Of a stretch of 64,000 nt of DNA, positions 26,114-35,130 are shown one piece after another. The translations under genes were made by a program, and so were the position numbers. How positions within the stretch are numbered: position 1 is the first letter of the stretch; every line of letters starts with the position of its first letter. Source of the DNA: an uncultured Schlesneria sp. (GTDB taxonomy: Bacteria > Planctomycetota > Planctomycetia > Planctomycetales > Planctomycetaceae); NCBI GenBank assembly GCA_903904835.1, contig CAIVEI010000128.1, positions 1 to 64,000 of the forward strand, written 5' to 3'. The notes beneath the pieces were generated by a model that did not search any database, had not been told where the DNA came from, and was given only the letters and a program-made list of their open reading frames with translations.

Positions 26114-28624
26114 ATGCGACAATACCGCTCGTTTCAGTTAGCGATCATTTTTGCCATAGCCGCAATCGGTTGGGCTTTGCCCAGTTCCGGACAAGACGTT
26201 CCGGTCTCCAAGACGGTCTGGCCGGGCCTTATGCGCGACGGCACCGTGCTGCTACCAAACGGATGGTCGATCAAATCGGCCGGACGTCAGTCTCGATTGG
26301 GTGATTTACCTGTCCTCGCAGAACTGCATCCAACCGATTCTATCATCGCTATTTTGCATGCAGGCTACGGCGAACACGAAGTCGTGACCGTCGATGCGAA
26401 CAGTGGTAAGGTCATTGGTCGAGTTTCGATGCCGGAAACGTTTGCCGGACTTGTCTGGTCACGCGACGGAAAATCATTGTTCGTCGGCGGTGGTTGGGAC
26501 GATGTCATTTATCGATTCGATTACGCCGATGGGCTTCTGTCGCATCAAGTCAAGATTGGGTACCCCAAACCGCTCGGCGAACGACTACGGCGAACACCTG
26601 CAGGACTGGTGCTCTCAAATGACGGACAGACAATCTGGGTTGCGAATGTCATTGGTCATACCGTAGCAAAGTTCAAAACAAGTGACGGTGCACTCGAAGG
26701 CGAATGGCAGCTTGCTAAGGATTCCTATCCGTATGGGCTGGCCCTGGATGAATCACGAAATCGTCTCTATGTGAGTCTTTGGGGAAAGGCCGAAGTCGCT
26801 GTTCTTGATAGTCGTAACGGTGAAATTCAGGGGAGTTGGAAGTCGGAACAACATCCCAATGAGATGCTTTTGGCTCGCGGTGGAAGCGTGTTGTACGTTG
26901 CCAACGCGAATCGAAACTCGGTTTCCGTCTTCAATACAGAGCTAGGGAAAGCGGTCGAAGTCATTGGAACAGCCATTGATCCACGAGCACCCAGCGGCAG
27001 TACGCCGAGTTCTCTCGCACTGACTTCTGATGAATCCGTCCTGTTTATCGCGAATTCCAATACGAATAACCTGGCTGTGGTAAACGTCAAGGAAGTCGGT
27101 GTCAGCACGCCGCTCGGGTTCATCCCGACGGGCTGGCATCCTACAGCCGTCAGGCTATCCCAGGACAATAAGACGATTTACGTTCTGAATGGTAAAGGTC
27201 AGTCATCCAAGTCGAACCGTGACGGACCGAACCCGCTTGCAAAAGGGGATCGGCTGAGAGACTACATTGGCGGCTTGTTCCAAGGGACAATGTCGATTAT
27301 TCCAATGCCTGGTCCACAGGAAATGGCGGCCTATTCCAAAACTGTCTACGACTGCAGTCCCCTCAAACGCGAAGATCCAACGGCCGTTGTTGGTACCATG
27401 ACACATGGTAATCCGATTCCCTCAAAAGTCGGTATCCCGTCACCAATCACCCATTGCGTTTACATCATCAAAGAGAACCGGACATACGATCAGGTTTTGG
27501 GGGACATCCCCGAAGGGAACGGTGAGCCGAGTCTGTGTCTGTTCCCTGAATCGATCACGCCAAACCACCACGCCCTGGCGAAGGAATTCGTGTTACTGGA
27601 TAACTTCTACGTCGATGGAGAAGTCAGCGCCGATGGGCACGAATGGACCATGGGAGCCTACGCCAGCGACTACGTCGAACGAACCTGGCCACTCAGTTAC
27701 CGAGGGGATCGTCGAGTCCCCTATCCGTCGGAAGGAGCATTGGAAATCTCTCGCCCGTTCGGTGGCTACCTCTGGGATCGCGCTGCAGAGAAAGGGGTCA
27801 GTTATCGTAGCTACGGCGAATTTACGAATAACGGAGCGACCCCAGCCGATCCCGCTTTTACACGGGTCAAGACTCTTGACGGACACTTTGATCCCCTGTT
27901 TCGAAGTTACGATCTCAACTATCCCGATGTCGATCGAGCCAAGCGTTTCCTGACGGAACTCGCCGAATTTGAAAAGGCTGGAGAGATGCCGAAATTGATC
28001 GTGATGCGGCTTCCGAATGATCATACGTCGGGAACCAGACCTGGCAGTCCTACCCCGACAGCGTACGTCGCCGATAACGATCTGGCTTTTGGGCTTGTCG
28101 TTGAGGGACTTTCGAAAAGCCGCTTCTGGAAATCACTGGCGATTTTTGTTGTCGAGGATGACGCTCAGAATGGTTCCGACCACGTCGACGCTCATCGAAC
28201 AATCGCATTCGCCATCAGTCCCTACATCAAACGGAAATCTGTCGATTCAACCATGTACAGCACGTCATCAATGCTCAGGACGATGGAACTGTGTCTCGGT
28301 CTTGAGCCAATGAGTCAATTCGATGCCGCCGCCCGGCCCATGTCGAACGCCTTCACGGACAAACCCGATTTGACACCGTTCAACCACCGACCTGCGAAGG
28401 TTGATCTTAACGAGAAAAACCTGGCTTCGGCGTGGGGAGCCGATGCGTCCATGAACCTCGATCTTGAGATCGAAGACCGAGCTGATGATCTGGTGTTTAA
28501 TGAAATTATCTGGAAATCAGTCAAAGGTGCCGACTCAGAAATGCCGCCACCAGTACGAGCCGCATTCGTCTTCCCGACCCCGAAGCACGATGAGGATGAC
28601 GACGAAGAAGATGCCGACGATTAG
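26114..28624 (+). CDS. Bifunctional YncE-like propeller / phosphoesterase family protein
   Basis: An 836-residue exported protein with signal peptide (AIIFAIAAIGWALPSSGQ). Residues about 35-370 form a seven-bladed YncE/NHL-like propeller (repeats such as DGKSLFVGGGWDDVIYRFD, RNRLYVSLWGKAEVAVLDS, ESVLFIANSNTNNLAVVNV). Residues about 440-760 match the alkaline-phosphatase-superfamily phosphoesterase family (IIKENRTYDQVLGDIPEG, DNFYVDGEVSADGHEWTMGAY, VVEDDAQNGSDHVDAHRT). The tail is Asp/Glu-rich. It probably hydrolyses a phosphoester outside the cytoplasm; the substrate is unknown. The gene is followed by a 100-bp palindromic element and a convergent gene. Confidence 0.9.
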   Translation: MRQYRSFQLAIIFAIAAIGWALPSSGQDVPVSKTVWPGLMRDGTVLLPNGWSIKSAGRQSRLGDLPVLAELHPTDSIIAILHAGYGEHEVVTVDANSGKVIGRVSMPETFAGLVWSRDGKSLFVGGGWDDVIYRFDYADGLLSHQVKIGYPKPLGERLRRTPAGLVLSNDGQTIWVANVIGHTVAKFKTSDGALEGEWQLAKDSYPYGLALDESRNRLYVSLWGKAEVAVLDSRNGEIQGSWKSEQHPNEMLLARGGSVLYVANANRNSVSVFNTELGKAVEVIGTAIDPRAPSGSTPSSLALTSDESVLFIANSNTNNLAVVNVKEVGVSTPLGFIPTGWHPTAVRLSQDNKTIYVLNGKGQSSKSNRDGPNPLAKGDRLRDYIGGLFQGTMSIIPMPGPQEMAAYSKTVYDCSPLKREDPTAVVGTMTHGNPIPSKVGIPSPITHCVYIIKENRTYDQVLGDIPEGNGEPSLCLFPESITPNHHALAKEFVLLDNFYVDGEVSADGHEWTMGAYASDYVERTWPLSYRGDRRVPYPSEGALEISRPFGGYLWDRAAEKGVSYRSYGEFTNNGATPADPAFTRVKTLDGHFDPLFRSYDLNYPDVDRAKRFLTELAEFEKAGEMPKLIVMRLPNDHTSGTRPGSPTPTAYVADNDLAFGLVVEGLSKSRFWKSLAIFVVEDDAQNGSDHVDAHRTIAFAISPYIKRKSVDSTMYSTSSMLRTMELCLGLEPMSQFDAAARPMSNAFTDKPDLTPFNHRPAKVDLNEKNLASAWGADASMNLDLEIEDRADDLVFNEIIWKSVKGADSEMPPPVRAAFVFPTPKHDEDDDEEDADD

Positions 28625-28974
28625 GCAAGGAGAAGAGACACGGCCAGCGTAGCGGCGACTTCCATCCGCCGCACTCTGGCCTGATGATGAAAAGACCAGG
28701 CGAGCGGTGGGAAATGCGGTTGCGCTTGATGATCCGAATACTGGTCATCCAAACTCGGGGTACCACGGTTTTGGAGTCTTCAACAAGGCCGTGTCTTCAT
28801 GGTTCTATAATACGTTCCAAGAGCACGGCCTTACCGAAGACGGTAAAACCGTGGCACCCTTTCCACGAATTTCTGTTCCAAATGCACTAAGTTTCAAAAA
28901 ACCTAATCGTCACATTGTCATTTCGCTTCAAAAGTCGCCGCCGAGCCCTCCCAAGCAACGCGCGAACGATCACC
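28625..28974. other. Convergent intergenic region with a 100-bp palindromic element
   Basis: This lies between two convergent genes. Its main content is the palindromic repeat 28759-28858, which could serve as a bidirectional terminator. I see no gene; open frames across it are forced by the repeat. Confidence 0.6.
28759..28858. repeat. 100-bp palindromic repeat element, copy 1
   Basis: The ends are inverted repeats: CCACGGTTTTGGAGTCTTC near the left end pairs with GAAGACGGTAAAACCGTGG near the right end, and an inner pair GGCCGTG / CACGGCC continues the stem, leaving a central loop around TTCATGGTTC. A copy of the same length and orientation, about 88% identical by my count, lies at 35131-35230. 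The element carries no gene. It behaves like a MITE or a REP/BIME-type intergenic palindrome; if transcribed it would form a long hairpin. Confidence 0.85.
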
Positions 28975-30786
28975 CTAGTCTGAACCCGTCGTCCGACGCG
29001 CATCAACCGGCTGTGCCGGCAATTCAAAGCAGGCCATTTCTTCGGCGTTGCGGGCAAACAGTTTTCCATGTGCGATGACGGGATGATTCCATGTCTTTCC
29101 TTCGATCGCTTTGACTTTCGCAATCTCCTGGTGCGAATCTGGTTTGGCGGCGACAAGAGCCACCTCTCCTGTCTCGGTCAAAATCAGCAATTGTTGGTCG
29201 TCTGTCAGAAGCAGGACCTGTCCGTTGCCGTAACCACGTGCTCGCCACTTGATCTTGCCGTCGTTCAGGCTGACGCACATGAACACGGCGCCATCGAATC
29301 CGTAAAGATATTCGCCCGACACAACAAGATCGTTGAAGTAAGGCTTGATCGATTTCGTCGTCCACAGTTCCTCAACATTCCACTTGTCGCCGTCCCGAGT
29401 GACATGCAGGCGTCGCGTTCCGCCTGCCATGCCCGTTCCAAGAAGCACGTCAGTGTCGCTGAGAACTGCTGGCTGAACAACTCGAGCCTGTTCCACCGGC
29501 CAGCGATTTTCCCAGAGAATTACGCCTGATCCAGGGTCAAATGAGAACAGTCCAGCGTTTGTCGCAATCAATAATTGCTCAACTTGCCCGATCATTGCTG
29601 ACTGAGTCGAACAGTAACTTTGCAAGCCCTCTCCAGACGCCCATGCCAGCTTGCCTGATTCGATATGATATGCGAGGACACTCTTTCCATCGGGGCCACC
29701 GGCATAGACGGAAACCAGGTCCTGAAGCACGAAATGAGAACTGGAAAACCCCCACAGTGGTAACTTTGCCTGGGAATCCGCAGCGATGTCGGCCCCCCAG
29801 TAGAGTTGTCCCGTGGCCGCATTCAGGCAGTTGAGCCGACCGTTTGCACCCATCGCGTAGATACGACCGTCATGAAACGTCGGAGTGGCCCGAGGACCCG
29901 GGCCGGCAACGACTTCTTCGAAACGTGTCGTATCCCGATGAGACCAGACCTCGTTGCCGTTATCAGCGTCATAACAAATGACGAATTCATCTTCGCCACG
30001 CTGTTCTTGAGTGAACAGCCGGTTGCCAATAACGGCAAACGACGACCAGCCTGGCCCAACCCGATGTCGCCACAACTCGCGCGGCGGAGCCTTGTCCCAG
30101 TCGCTCCGAATTCGAACCCCGTCCAACTGACCATTTCGTGCCGGACCGCGAAAACCTGGCCAGTCACCCTCGCTTAACGTCAGGTCAGCAATCGAGGCGG
30201 ATTCAGAAGATTCCGACGGCTTTGTTACCGTTTTCAATTCCGATAGCAATTTTGCTTCGGATGTTGGCGTCCATCTCCAACTGATTTTTGAGTTAAAACT
30301 GCCATCCATTCCTTCAACACGCAGCAGCGAGTAATAAGTACCGACCGCCAGGAAGGCCAGCAGCAGGCCGAGTCGACGAATCGGCCATGCGAGCGTCCAG
30401 CTCAAGACTAACGAGCCGACCCAAGCCAAGGCTGCAACTGGCAACGCGTACATGATCAGTGCCATCGGAGGAAAATCCTTTCCGGCAATTTTCATGGTCG
30501 CGGCAGCAACAGTGAGAAACGCTCCAGTTCCCAGCAATCGATCACCCCAGCGCAGTCGGCTGGCAAATAGCCACCAGAGATTCAACAGCAAAGTCACGAG
30601 AACAGGCGCAATGATGAGGCCGCCAAAGAACTTCGAAGGAGCCGGTTCACCTGTCAGAGCCCAGACCCGGGCCAGCCCGAGTACCGCGAGTATCACGATC
30701 GCTGGCCAGAGACGAAGGCCATTTCGTGGAATATTCGTCGGCAATTCTGTCCAAGCGGAATCGACTTGCTTTACAACGTCACTCAT
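28975..30786 (-). CDS. Membrane-anchored PQQ-like (BamB-type) beta-propeller protein
   Basis: A 603-residue protein. Residues about 25-160 contain four to five transmembrane helices (LWPAIVILAVLGLARVWAL, IIAPVLVTLLLNLWWLFA, MALIMYALPVAALAWVGSLVLSW, LGLLLAFLAVGTYYSLL). From about residue 215 to 595 there is a PQQ-like propeller with characteristic blades (DWPGFRGPARNGQLDGV, ELWRHRVGPGWSSFAVIGNRLFTQEQRG, GRLNCLNAATGQLYWGADI, DGKIKWRARGYGNGQVLLL). Such proteins are common in planctomycetes; no dehydrogenase active-site Asp/Ca signature was identified, so this may be structural. An AAGGGTGAG site precedes the ATG. It is convergent with the phosphoesterase gene and divergent from the methyltransferase gene. 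Confidence 0.87.
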   Translation of the reverse strand: MSDVVKQVDSAWTELPTNIPRNGLRLWPAIVILAVLGLARVWALTGEPAPSKFFGGLIIAPVLVTLLLNLWWLFASRLRWGDRLLGTGAFLTVAAATMKIAGKDFPPMALIMYALPVAALAWVGSLVLSWTLAWPIRRLGLLLAFLAVGTYYSLLRVEGMDGSFNSKISWRWTPTSEAKLLSELKTVTKPSESSESASIADLTLSEGDWPGFRGPARNGQLDGVRIRSDWDKAPPRELWRHRVGPGWSSFAVIGNRLFTQEQRGEDEFVICYDADNGNEVWSHRDTTRFEEVVAGPGPRATPTFHDGRIYAMGANGRLNCLNAATGQLYWGADIAADSQAKLPLWGFSSSHFVLQDLVSVYAGGPDGKSVLAYHIESGKLAWASGEGLQSYCSTQSAMIGQVEQLLIATNAGLFSFDPGSGVILWENRWPVEQARVVQPAVLSDTDVLLGTGMAGGTRRLHVTRDGDKWNVEELWTTKSIKPYFNDLVVSGEYLYGFDGAVFMCVSLNDGKIKWRARGYGNGQVLLLTDDQQLLILTETGEVALVAAKPDSHQEIAKVKAIEGKTWNHPVIAHGKLFARNAEEMACFELPAQPVDARRTTGSD

Positions 30787-30911
30787 GGAACACTCACCCT
30801 TATCATTGCTTATCGGGTTATTTTGAAGCGAAGACGACAGAGGATGATAGTTGCCCCACGTCGATTAGCCAGCACGGCGAAGTTGTCGTCGGTTTACCAG
30901 GGAAATTCAAT

Positions 30912-31625
30912 ATGAAGTCATCGGTCGAAGAAATCCGCCAGCGCTTTGATGCTGATGTGGAACGCTTCTCAAATCTCCAGACCGGTCAGTCAGCAACCAT
31001 CGATGCCCCGCTTGCGATGGAACTTGTTGCCCAGGCGGCGGCTGTGGTCACTCCCCAGGCAAAACATGTCGTCGATGTCGGCTGCGGCGCCGGTAATTAC
31101 ACGCTGAAGCTGCTCGAACAAGTTCCAAATCTGGACGTCACACTGATTGACCTCAGCCAACCGATGCTCGATCGAGCGGTCCAGCGAGTTCAAACGCAGA
31201 CAAAAGGACGAGTCACCTGCATTCAAGGTGATATTCGAGAAATTTCGCTGCCAGAATCAGGATGCGACGTAATCCTGGCGGCAGCCGTATTACATCATTT
31301 GCGGACGGATGCAGAATGGGAACACGTTTTCTCGTCATTTCATCGAACGCTCAGACCAGGAGGCTCGATCTGGATTTTCGATTTGATCGAGAGTTCTATC
31401 GGCGCAGTTCAATCACTGATGTGGAAGCGATACGGAGACTATCTGGTAAATTTCAAAGACGAAGCCTATCGAGACCACGTCTACGCCTACATTGAACAAG
31501 AAGACACACCGCGTCCGCTGATGTATCAGTTAGACCTGTTACGAAAAGTCGGGTTTCAGCAGGTGGAAATCCTGCACAAGAACAGTTGCTTCGCCGCTTT
31601 TGGCGCATTAAAGGCCCGTGACTAA
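30912..31625 (+). CDS. Class I SAM-dependent methyltransferase
   Basis: A 237-residue methyltransferase. Motif I is VVDVGCGAGNYTLKLLE, the post-I acidic residue is in VTLIDLSQPMLDRAV, and DVILAAAVLHHL is motif II. The layout resembles Trans-aconitate/CmoA-like small methyltransferases; no substrate is assigned. ATG 30912 is chosen because the protein from MKSSVEEIRQRFDADVERFSN reads like a family N-terminus; an in-frame extension to 30726 would overlap the start of the divergent propeller gene. The DUF2721 gene follows after 40 bp. Confidence 0.85.
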   Translation: MKSSVEEIRQRFDADVERFSNLQTGQSATIDAPLAMELVAQAAAVVTPQAKHVVDVGCGAGNYTLKLLEQVPNLDVTLIDLSQPMLDRAVQRVQTQTKGRVTCIQGDIREISLPESGCDVILAAAVLHHLRTDAEWEHVFSSFHRTLRPGGSIWIFDLIESSIGAVQSLMWKRYGDYLVNFKDEAYRDHVYAYIEQEDTPRPLMYQLDLLRKVGFQQVEILHKNSCFAAFGALKARD

Positions 31626-31665
31626 ATACTTTTGAACCAGGTCGTTTTCAGGCTCACTCATCAAA

Positions 31666-32184
31666 ATGGACTCAAATCCGTTCGCGGTACTATCGCTGAT
31701 CGTCGCACCAGCAATCCTGACCAACGCGACATCGGTACTTATTATGAGTACGAGCAATCGATTGGCACGAGGGGTTGATCGAGCCAGGGAACTTTCAAGG
31801 CAGCTTGAAGAAACCACCGACTTCGATTGTACGGAAGCGAGGCGACGTCTTAATGAGCTCGCGGCGACCGAAGAACGGACATTACTGCTGCTTCACAGTC
31901 TCAGAAGTTTCTATATCGCTTTAGGGGCATTTGCCTCGTCAGCATTTACTTCTCTGATTGGCGCTGTTCTTGCGCCGGCGCAACTGGCCATGTTTGTAGT
32001 ACCGCTGGAAATCGCGGCCGTAGTCGCGGGAATGGTCGCCGTCAGTGCGATGGTTCACGGTTCAGTATTGCTTCTTCGAGAAACGCGGATTGCCGTTCAA
32101 GTGATTACTCAACGAGCCGCCAACGTCCGTGAACGAGTTCGCCAACGTCAACCTTTGGTTAACGATTTGGACAAACAAGTCTGA
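31666..32184 (+). CDS. DUF2721 family membrane protein
   Basis: A 172-residue protein matching the DUF2721 pattern: an N-terminal helix with LIVAPAILTNATSVLIMSTSNRLARGVDRAREL, a cytoplasmic helical segment with EARRRLNELAATEERTLLLLHSLR, then two hydrophobic helices (IALGAFASSAFTSLIGAVLA; MFVVPLEIAAVVAGMVAVSAMVHGSVLLL) and a charged tail. The function of the family is unknown. It lies just before the second repeat locus. Confidence 0.78.
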   Translation: MDSNPFAVLSLIVAPAILTNATSVLIMSTSNRLARGVDRARELSRQLEETTDFDCTEARRRLNELAATEERTLLLLHSLRSFYIALGAFASSAFTSLIGAVLAPAQLAMFVVPLEIAAVVAGMVAVSAMVHGSVLLLRETRIAVQVITQRAANVRERVRQRQPLVNDLDKQV

Positions 32185-32581
32185 ACCAGCCAGCCAATCA
32201 AATTCATCCAGGCGAGCCCCGGATGTTAATCCGGGGATTCTTAGACGGGATAATTCAACGAAGTATTGGCTTCAATAAAGTTCGTTCTAACGTCTACGAA
32301 GGGAGCTCCCGCATGATCTGCGGAAAACAAGTTCCCCTGCCTTCGAACCGTTCCAGGCAAGAACGCCAATTGAATACCTCACTCACAGGCCCCATGAGTC
32401 CCATATGTCGCATAAGTCCCATTCGTCCCATCGAAAACAGGTTTGATGTCAAAGTTCACCCGAGTTTGATTGAGTTCGATAAACTTCGTGTTTTCGAACT
32501 TTCGAGTTTTCGCGACAAGTTTTTGATCTTTGATTCACGGAACGGTTCGAGTCTCAAAAGTTTCAAGCAACTACGATAGGC

Positions 32582-33350
32582 AACTCTGGATGTTCTTAGG
32601 CAACATTGCTGATTTCCACGGGCTTTTTCAAAAATCGCGTCTCAAAATGTTTAGGCAACACTGAAGGGGAACTCTGGCGGAGCTTAGGCAACTCTGGATG
32701 GGCAACCATGAAACCGCTTGGGCAATAATGGGAGTTTTTAGGCAACATTGGCGATTTCCGCAGGCATTTTCAAAAATCGCGTCTCAAAATGTTTAGGCAA
32801 CACTGATGGGGAACTCTGGCGGAGCATAGGCAACTCTGGATGGGCAACCATGAAACCGCTTGGGCAACTCTGGACGTTCTTAGGCAACATCGGCGATTTC
32901 CGCGGGCTTTTTCAAAAATCGAGTCCCAAAATGTTTAGGCAACACTGATGGGCAACTCTGGCGGAGCATAGGCAACTCTGGATGGGCAACAATGAAACCG
33001 CTTGGGCAACTCTGGACGTTCTTAGGCAACATTGGTGATTTCCGCGGGCATTTTCGAAAATCGAGTCTCAAAATGTTTAGGCAACACTGATGGGGAACTC
33101 TGGCGAAGCTTAGGCAACTATGAATGGGCAACCATGAAACCGCTTAGGGAACTCTGGGAGTTCTTAGGCAACATTGGTGATTTCCACGGGCTTTTTCGAA
33201 AATCGAGTTTCAAAATGTTTAGGCAACACTGATGGGGAACTCTGGCGGAGCTTAGGCAACTATCGATGGGCAACCATGAATCCGTCTGGACAACTCTGGG
33301 AGTTCTTAGGTGACATTGGCGATTTCCATGGGCTTTTCCGAAATTCGATC
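32582..33350. repeat. 142-bp tandem repeat, five copies plus partial ends
   Basis: The word ATGTTTAGGCAACACTGA recurs at 32647, 32789, 32931, 33073 and 33215, exactly 142 bp apart each time. Every unit holds several GGCAAC words (GTTGCC on the minus strand), for example at 32701, 32741, 32796, 32829 and 32843, plus a segment TTTTTCAAAAATCG. The copies differ by scattered substitutions but no indels inside the core. The period is not a multiple of 3, so it is non-coding. Its GTTGCC words resemble the GTTGCGCA words of the locus 1 array. Confidence 0.93.
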
Positions 33351-33355
33351 AAATT

Positions 33356-33467
33356 CGGCTGCTGTGCGAGAGTCTCCTGACCTCGCACAGCAGCCGACGC
33401 ACCCAAAAGGCAAGCAACGAACCGCCACGGCTGACCTCGTCGCCTCAAACCAACGACGGGGTCAGCC
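33356..33467 (-). other. Two-hairpin module, copy 2 (candidate structured RNA or DNA element)
   Basis: Read on the minus strand, hairpin 1 spans 33467-33429 with arms GGCTGACCCCGTCG and CGACGAGGTCAGCC (one internal mismatch). Hairpin 2 spans 33396-33356 with a perfect 15-bp stem, CGGCTGCTGTGCGAG and CTCGCACAGCAGCCG. The homologous copy is at 528-632 on the plus strand. Stem differences between the two copies are compensated (for example T-A/T-A in copy 1 against C-G/G-C in copy 2 next to GCTGTGCGA). Confidence 0.7.
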
Positions 33468-33539
33468 ATGCTAAAATTGATACCGTGATGTCAAAGATCA
33501 ACGTCGTTGTAGTACATCACGGAGCCGGAACGGCTCAGA

Positions 33540-33640
33540 AAGTGGAGAGCCGCTACAAGCGGTTCACCAGGAGCTGCGGCTTTATGAACCCGAGGAACTT
33601 TAGCGACACTCCAAACGTCAAGTTCCTCAAGATTAGACCA
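33540..33640. repeat. Intergenic repeat module shared with 38630-38725, copy 1
   Basis: Shared words in the same order are GCTACAAGCGGTT, CGAGGAAC/CAAGGAAC and GTCAAGTTCCTCAAGA. On the minus strand both copies read in one frame as LEELD...AKVP.VH.A...G.PLVAA, so a short conserved peptide cannot be excluded. The surrounding frames are otherwise dissimilar. It lies between the D word and the hairpin module of locus 2 and is absent from locus 1. Confidence 0.65.
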
Positions 33641-33967
33641 GATCAAGAAAGAAATCGTTGTCCTGACACATCTATTTGCGACTCTCTCAAAACGACTTTC
33701 TGCCGCTGCGGTCTGGCTGCGGGTGAAACGGCCAATCGCCACCTGCAATTTCGCTAAAAACATAAAACGATAAAAGTATTACACGCAGTAAGTCGCTTGT
33801 AAATAGAAAAACGGGAATGTTTTCTTAACGTTTGGAAGGTGCCCATGACAATAGCCGGGTCCGCTTGAAGCCGTCCGAGGCTGGCAGGGCCACGTGGGCG
33901 ACGCTGCTAGCGTCGGACTTAACAACTTCCAAACCTACGATGACCCGTCGAATACGCAAGTTGCAAT

Positions 33968-35029
33968 TCATCCCCCGACAAATCTCGCATACATTCCACG
34001 GGCGGTGCTGATATCGTCTGTCCCTTTGATGATGGCTCGCCCGTCTCGGAAGATGGTTATTTCGTATGCCGGGTCGGACAGGGTCAGGCGGACCAGGAAG
34101 GGATTGCGTGTGATGGGGCCTGATTGTTCCAGCTTTTTCGCCAGATCTTCGAGTGACAGGCTGGTTGGTTGAGCCGGTGAGATCTGAACCGAATTCCTGC
34201 CGCAAAGTTTCGTCGATTGCGATGCGTTGCCGCCGTGAAGCCAGTCGCGTCGACCTTGGACACAGGCGGGACACTCGCTTCGCTCGCGCAGGTTCGCGAG
34301 GTTCATTTGTCTGAGCGTTCCTTCCCAGACATCAATGATCGTGAGCTTGGGCAACACCAGATCTTTGCGACCTGCCAGAATCTTGAGTGCGGTTGTTGCC
34401 TGTAACGCGGTTACCATGTGGATTGCTGGTGCCAGGACTCCTGCCGTATCACAGGTTTCGGTGGCACCGGGATCGGGCGGAGTTTCGATCACGCAGCGCA
34501 GGCAGGCCGATTCGTTGGGAAAGATGGCCATCGTCTGGCCGTGGCTTCCGACGCAGCCGGCGTAGACCCAGGGGATGCCCAAGTCTAAGGCGAGATCGTT
34601 GATCAGGAACCGAATCTCAAAATTGTCGGTTCCGTCCAGGATCAGATCGACATCCTGCGCGAATCCGCGAATGTTACGCCAGTCGATATCGGCGACGTGT
34701 GGATCGATCGTCACCTGCGAGTTGATTCGGGCCAGCTTTTTCGCGGCGACAATCGATTTCGGCAGATGGTCGACGACGTCCTGTTCATCGAACAGAACTT
34801 GCCGCTGAAGATTCGTCAGATCGACAAAATCACGGTCGACAATTCGTAAAAAACCGACACCCGCTCGAACAAGCGTATCGGCGAGAACCGTTCCTAACGC
34901 CCCGCAGCCGCACAGGAGGACTCGTGAGCCGCGTATTCGTTCCTGGCCTTCCGTTCCAATACCGGGAAATCGAATCTGGCGGCTGTATCGTTCGAGAGTT
35001 TCTGTTACCGGTGAGTTGGTCGTTGTCAT
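33968..35029 (-). CDS. ThiF/MoeB/HesA-type adenylyltransferase with extra C-terminal domain
   Basis: A 353-residue E1-like enzyme that adenylates the C-terminus of a small sulfur-carrier protein (MoaD/ThiS-like) for molybdopterin or thiamine synthesis. Motifs: RYSRQIRFPGIGTEGQERI, the nucleotide-binding VLLCGCGALGTVLA, ILDGTDNFEIRFLINDLA, and zinc pairs CLRC (176-179) and CPAC (253-256). ETCDTAGVLAPA carries a conserved Cys193. Residues about 280-353 form an additional domain (LSLEDLAKKLEQSGPITRNP; RDGRAIIKGTDDISTAR) that is not the rhodanese domain of some MoeB proteins. ATG 35029 is chosen; a GTG lies at 35041. No carrier protein gene is in the window, so the pathway is open. Confidence 0.87.
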   Translation of the reverse strand: MTTTNSPVTETLERYSRQIRFPGIGTEGQERIRGSRVLLCGCGALGTVLADTLVRAGVGFLRIVDRDFVDLTNLQRQVLFDEQDVVDHLPKSIVAAKKLARINSQVTIDPHVADIDWRNIRGFAQDVDLILDGTDNFEIRFLINDLALDLGIPWVYAGCVGSHGQTMAIFPNESACLRCVIETPPDPGATETCDTAGVLAPAIHMVTALQATTALKILAGRKDLVLPKLTIIDVWEGTLRQMNLANLRERSECPACVQGRRDWLHGGNASQSTKLCGRNSVQISPAQPTSLSLEDLAKKLEQSGPITRNPFLVRLTLSDPAYEITIFRDGRAIIKGTDDISTARGMYARFVGG

Positions 35030-35130
35030 TGTTTGTTCCACGGGAGGGCGAGGCTACGCTGATGAAACGGCCGAAGCGACGTAGGGAAATACCGTTGTAC
35101 GTTATCGGTGTGATAGCGGTCGAAACGCGG

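Larger units (their letters stand above)
32185..33967. other. Repeat-rich intergenic region (locus 2) without a convincing gene
   Basis: It carries, on the minus strand and so read from 33842 downwards: the 19-bp word GCACCTTCCAAACGTTAAG (33842-33824), a module shared with 38630-38725, the two-hairpin module (33467-33356), a 142-bp tandem array (about 33350-32582), and the block with GATGGGACGAATGGGAC, GTGAGGTATTCAA and ATCATGCGGGAG (about 32500-32306). The first half of the set matches locus 1 (273-1376) in order, while array and last block are exchanged. Open frames in the array are unreliable because the 142-bp period shifts frame each copy. Confidence 0.8.

Noticed and set aside
32582-33350. 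Possible CRISPR array
   Set aside because: The whole 142-bp unit is repeated, with no unique spacers between short direct repeats, and no cas genes are in the window. The same holds for the 24-bp repeat at 1-127.
32748-33380. Several open frames of 60-83 codons over the 142-bp array on both strands
   Set aside because: The repeat period of 142 is not divisible by 3, so each copy is read in a different frame; the similar peptides simply restart per copy.
33485-33763. Overlapping frames of 90 codons on both strands
   Set aside because: Only about 30 residues on the minus strand resemble the copy near 38.7 kb; the rest is not shared, so a full gene is not supported. The shared part is listed as a repeat module.
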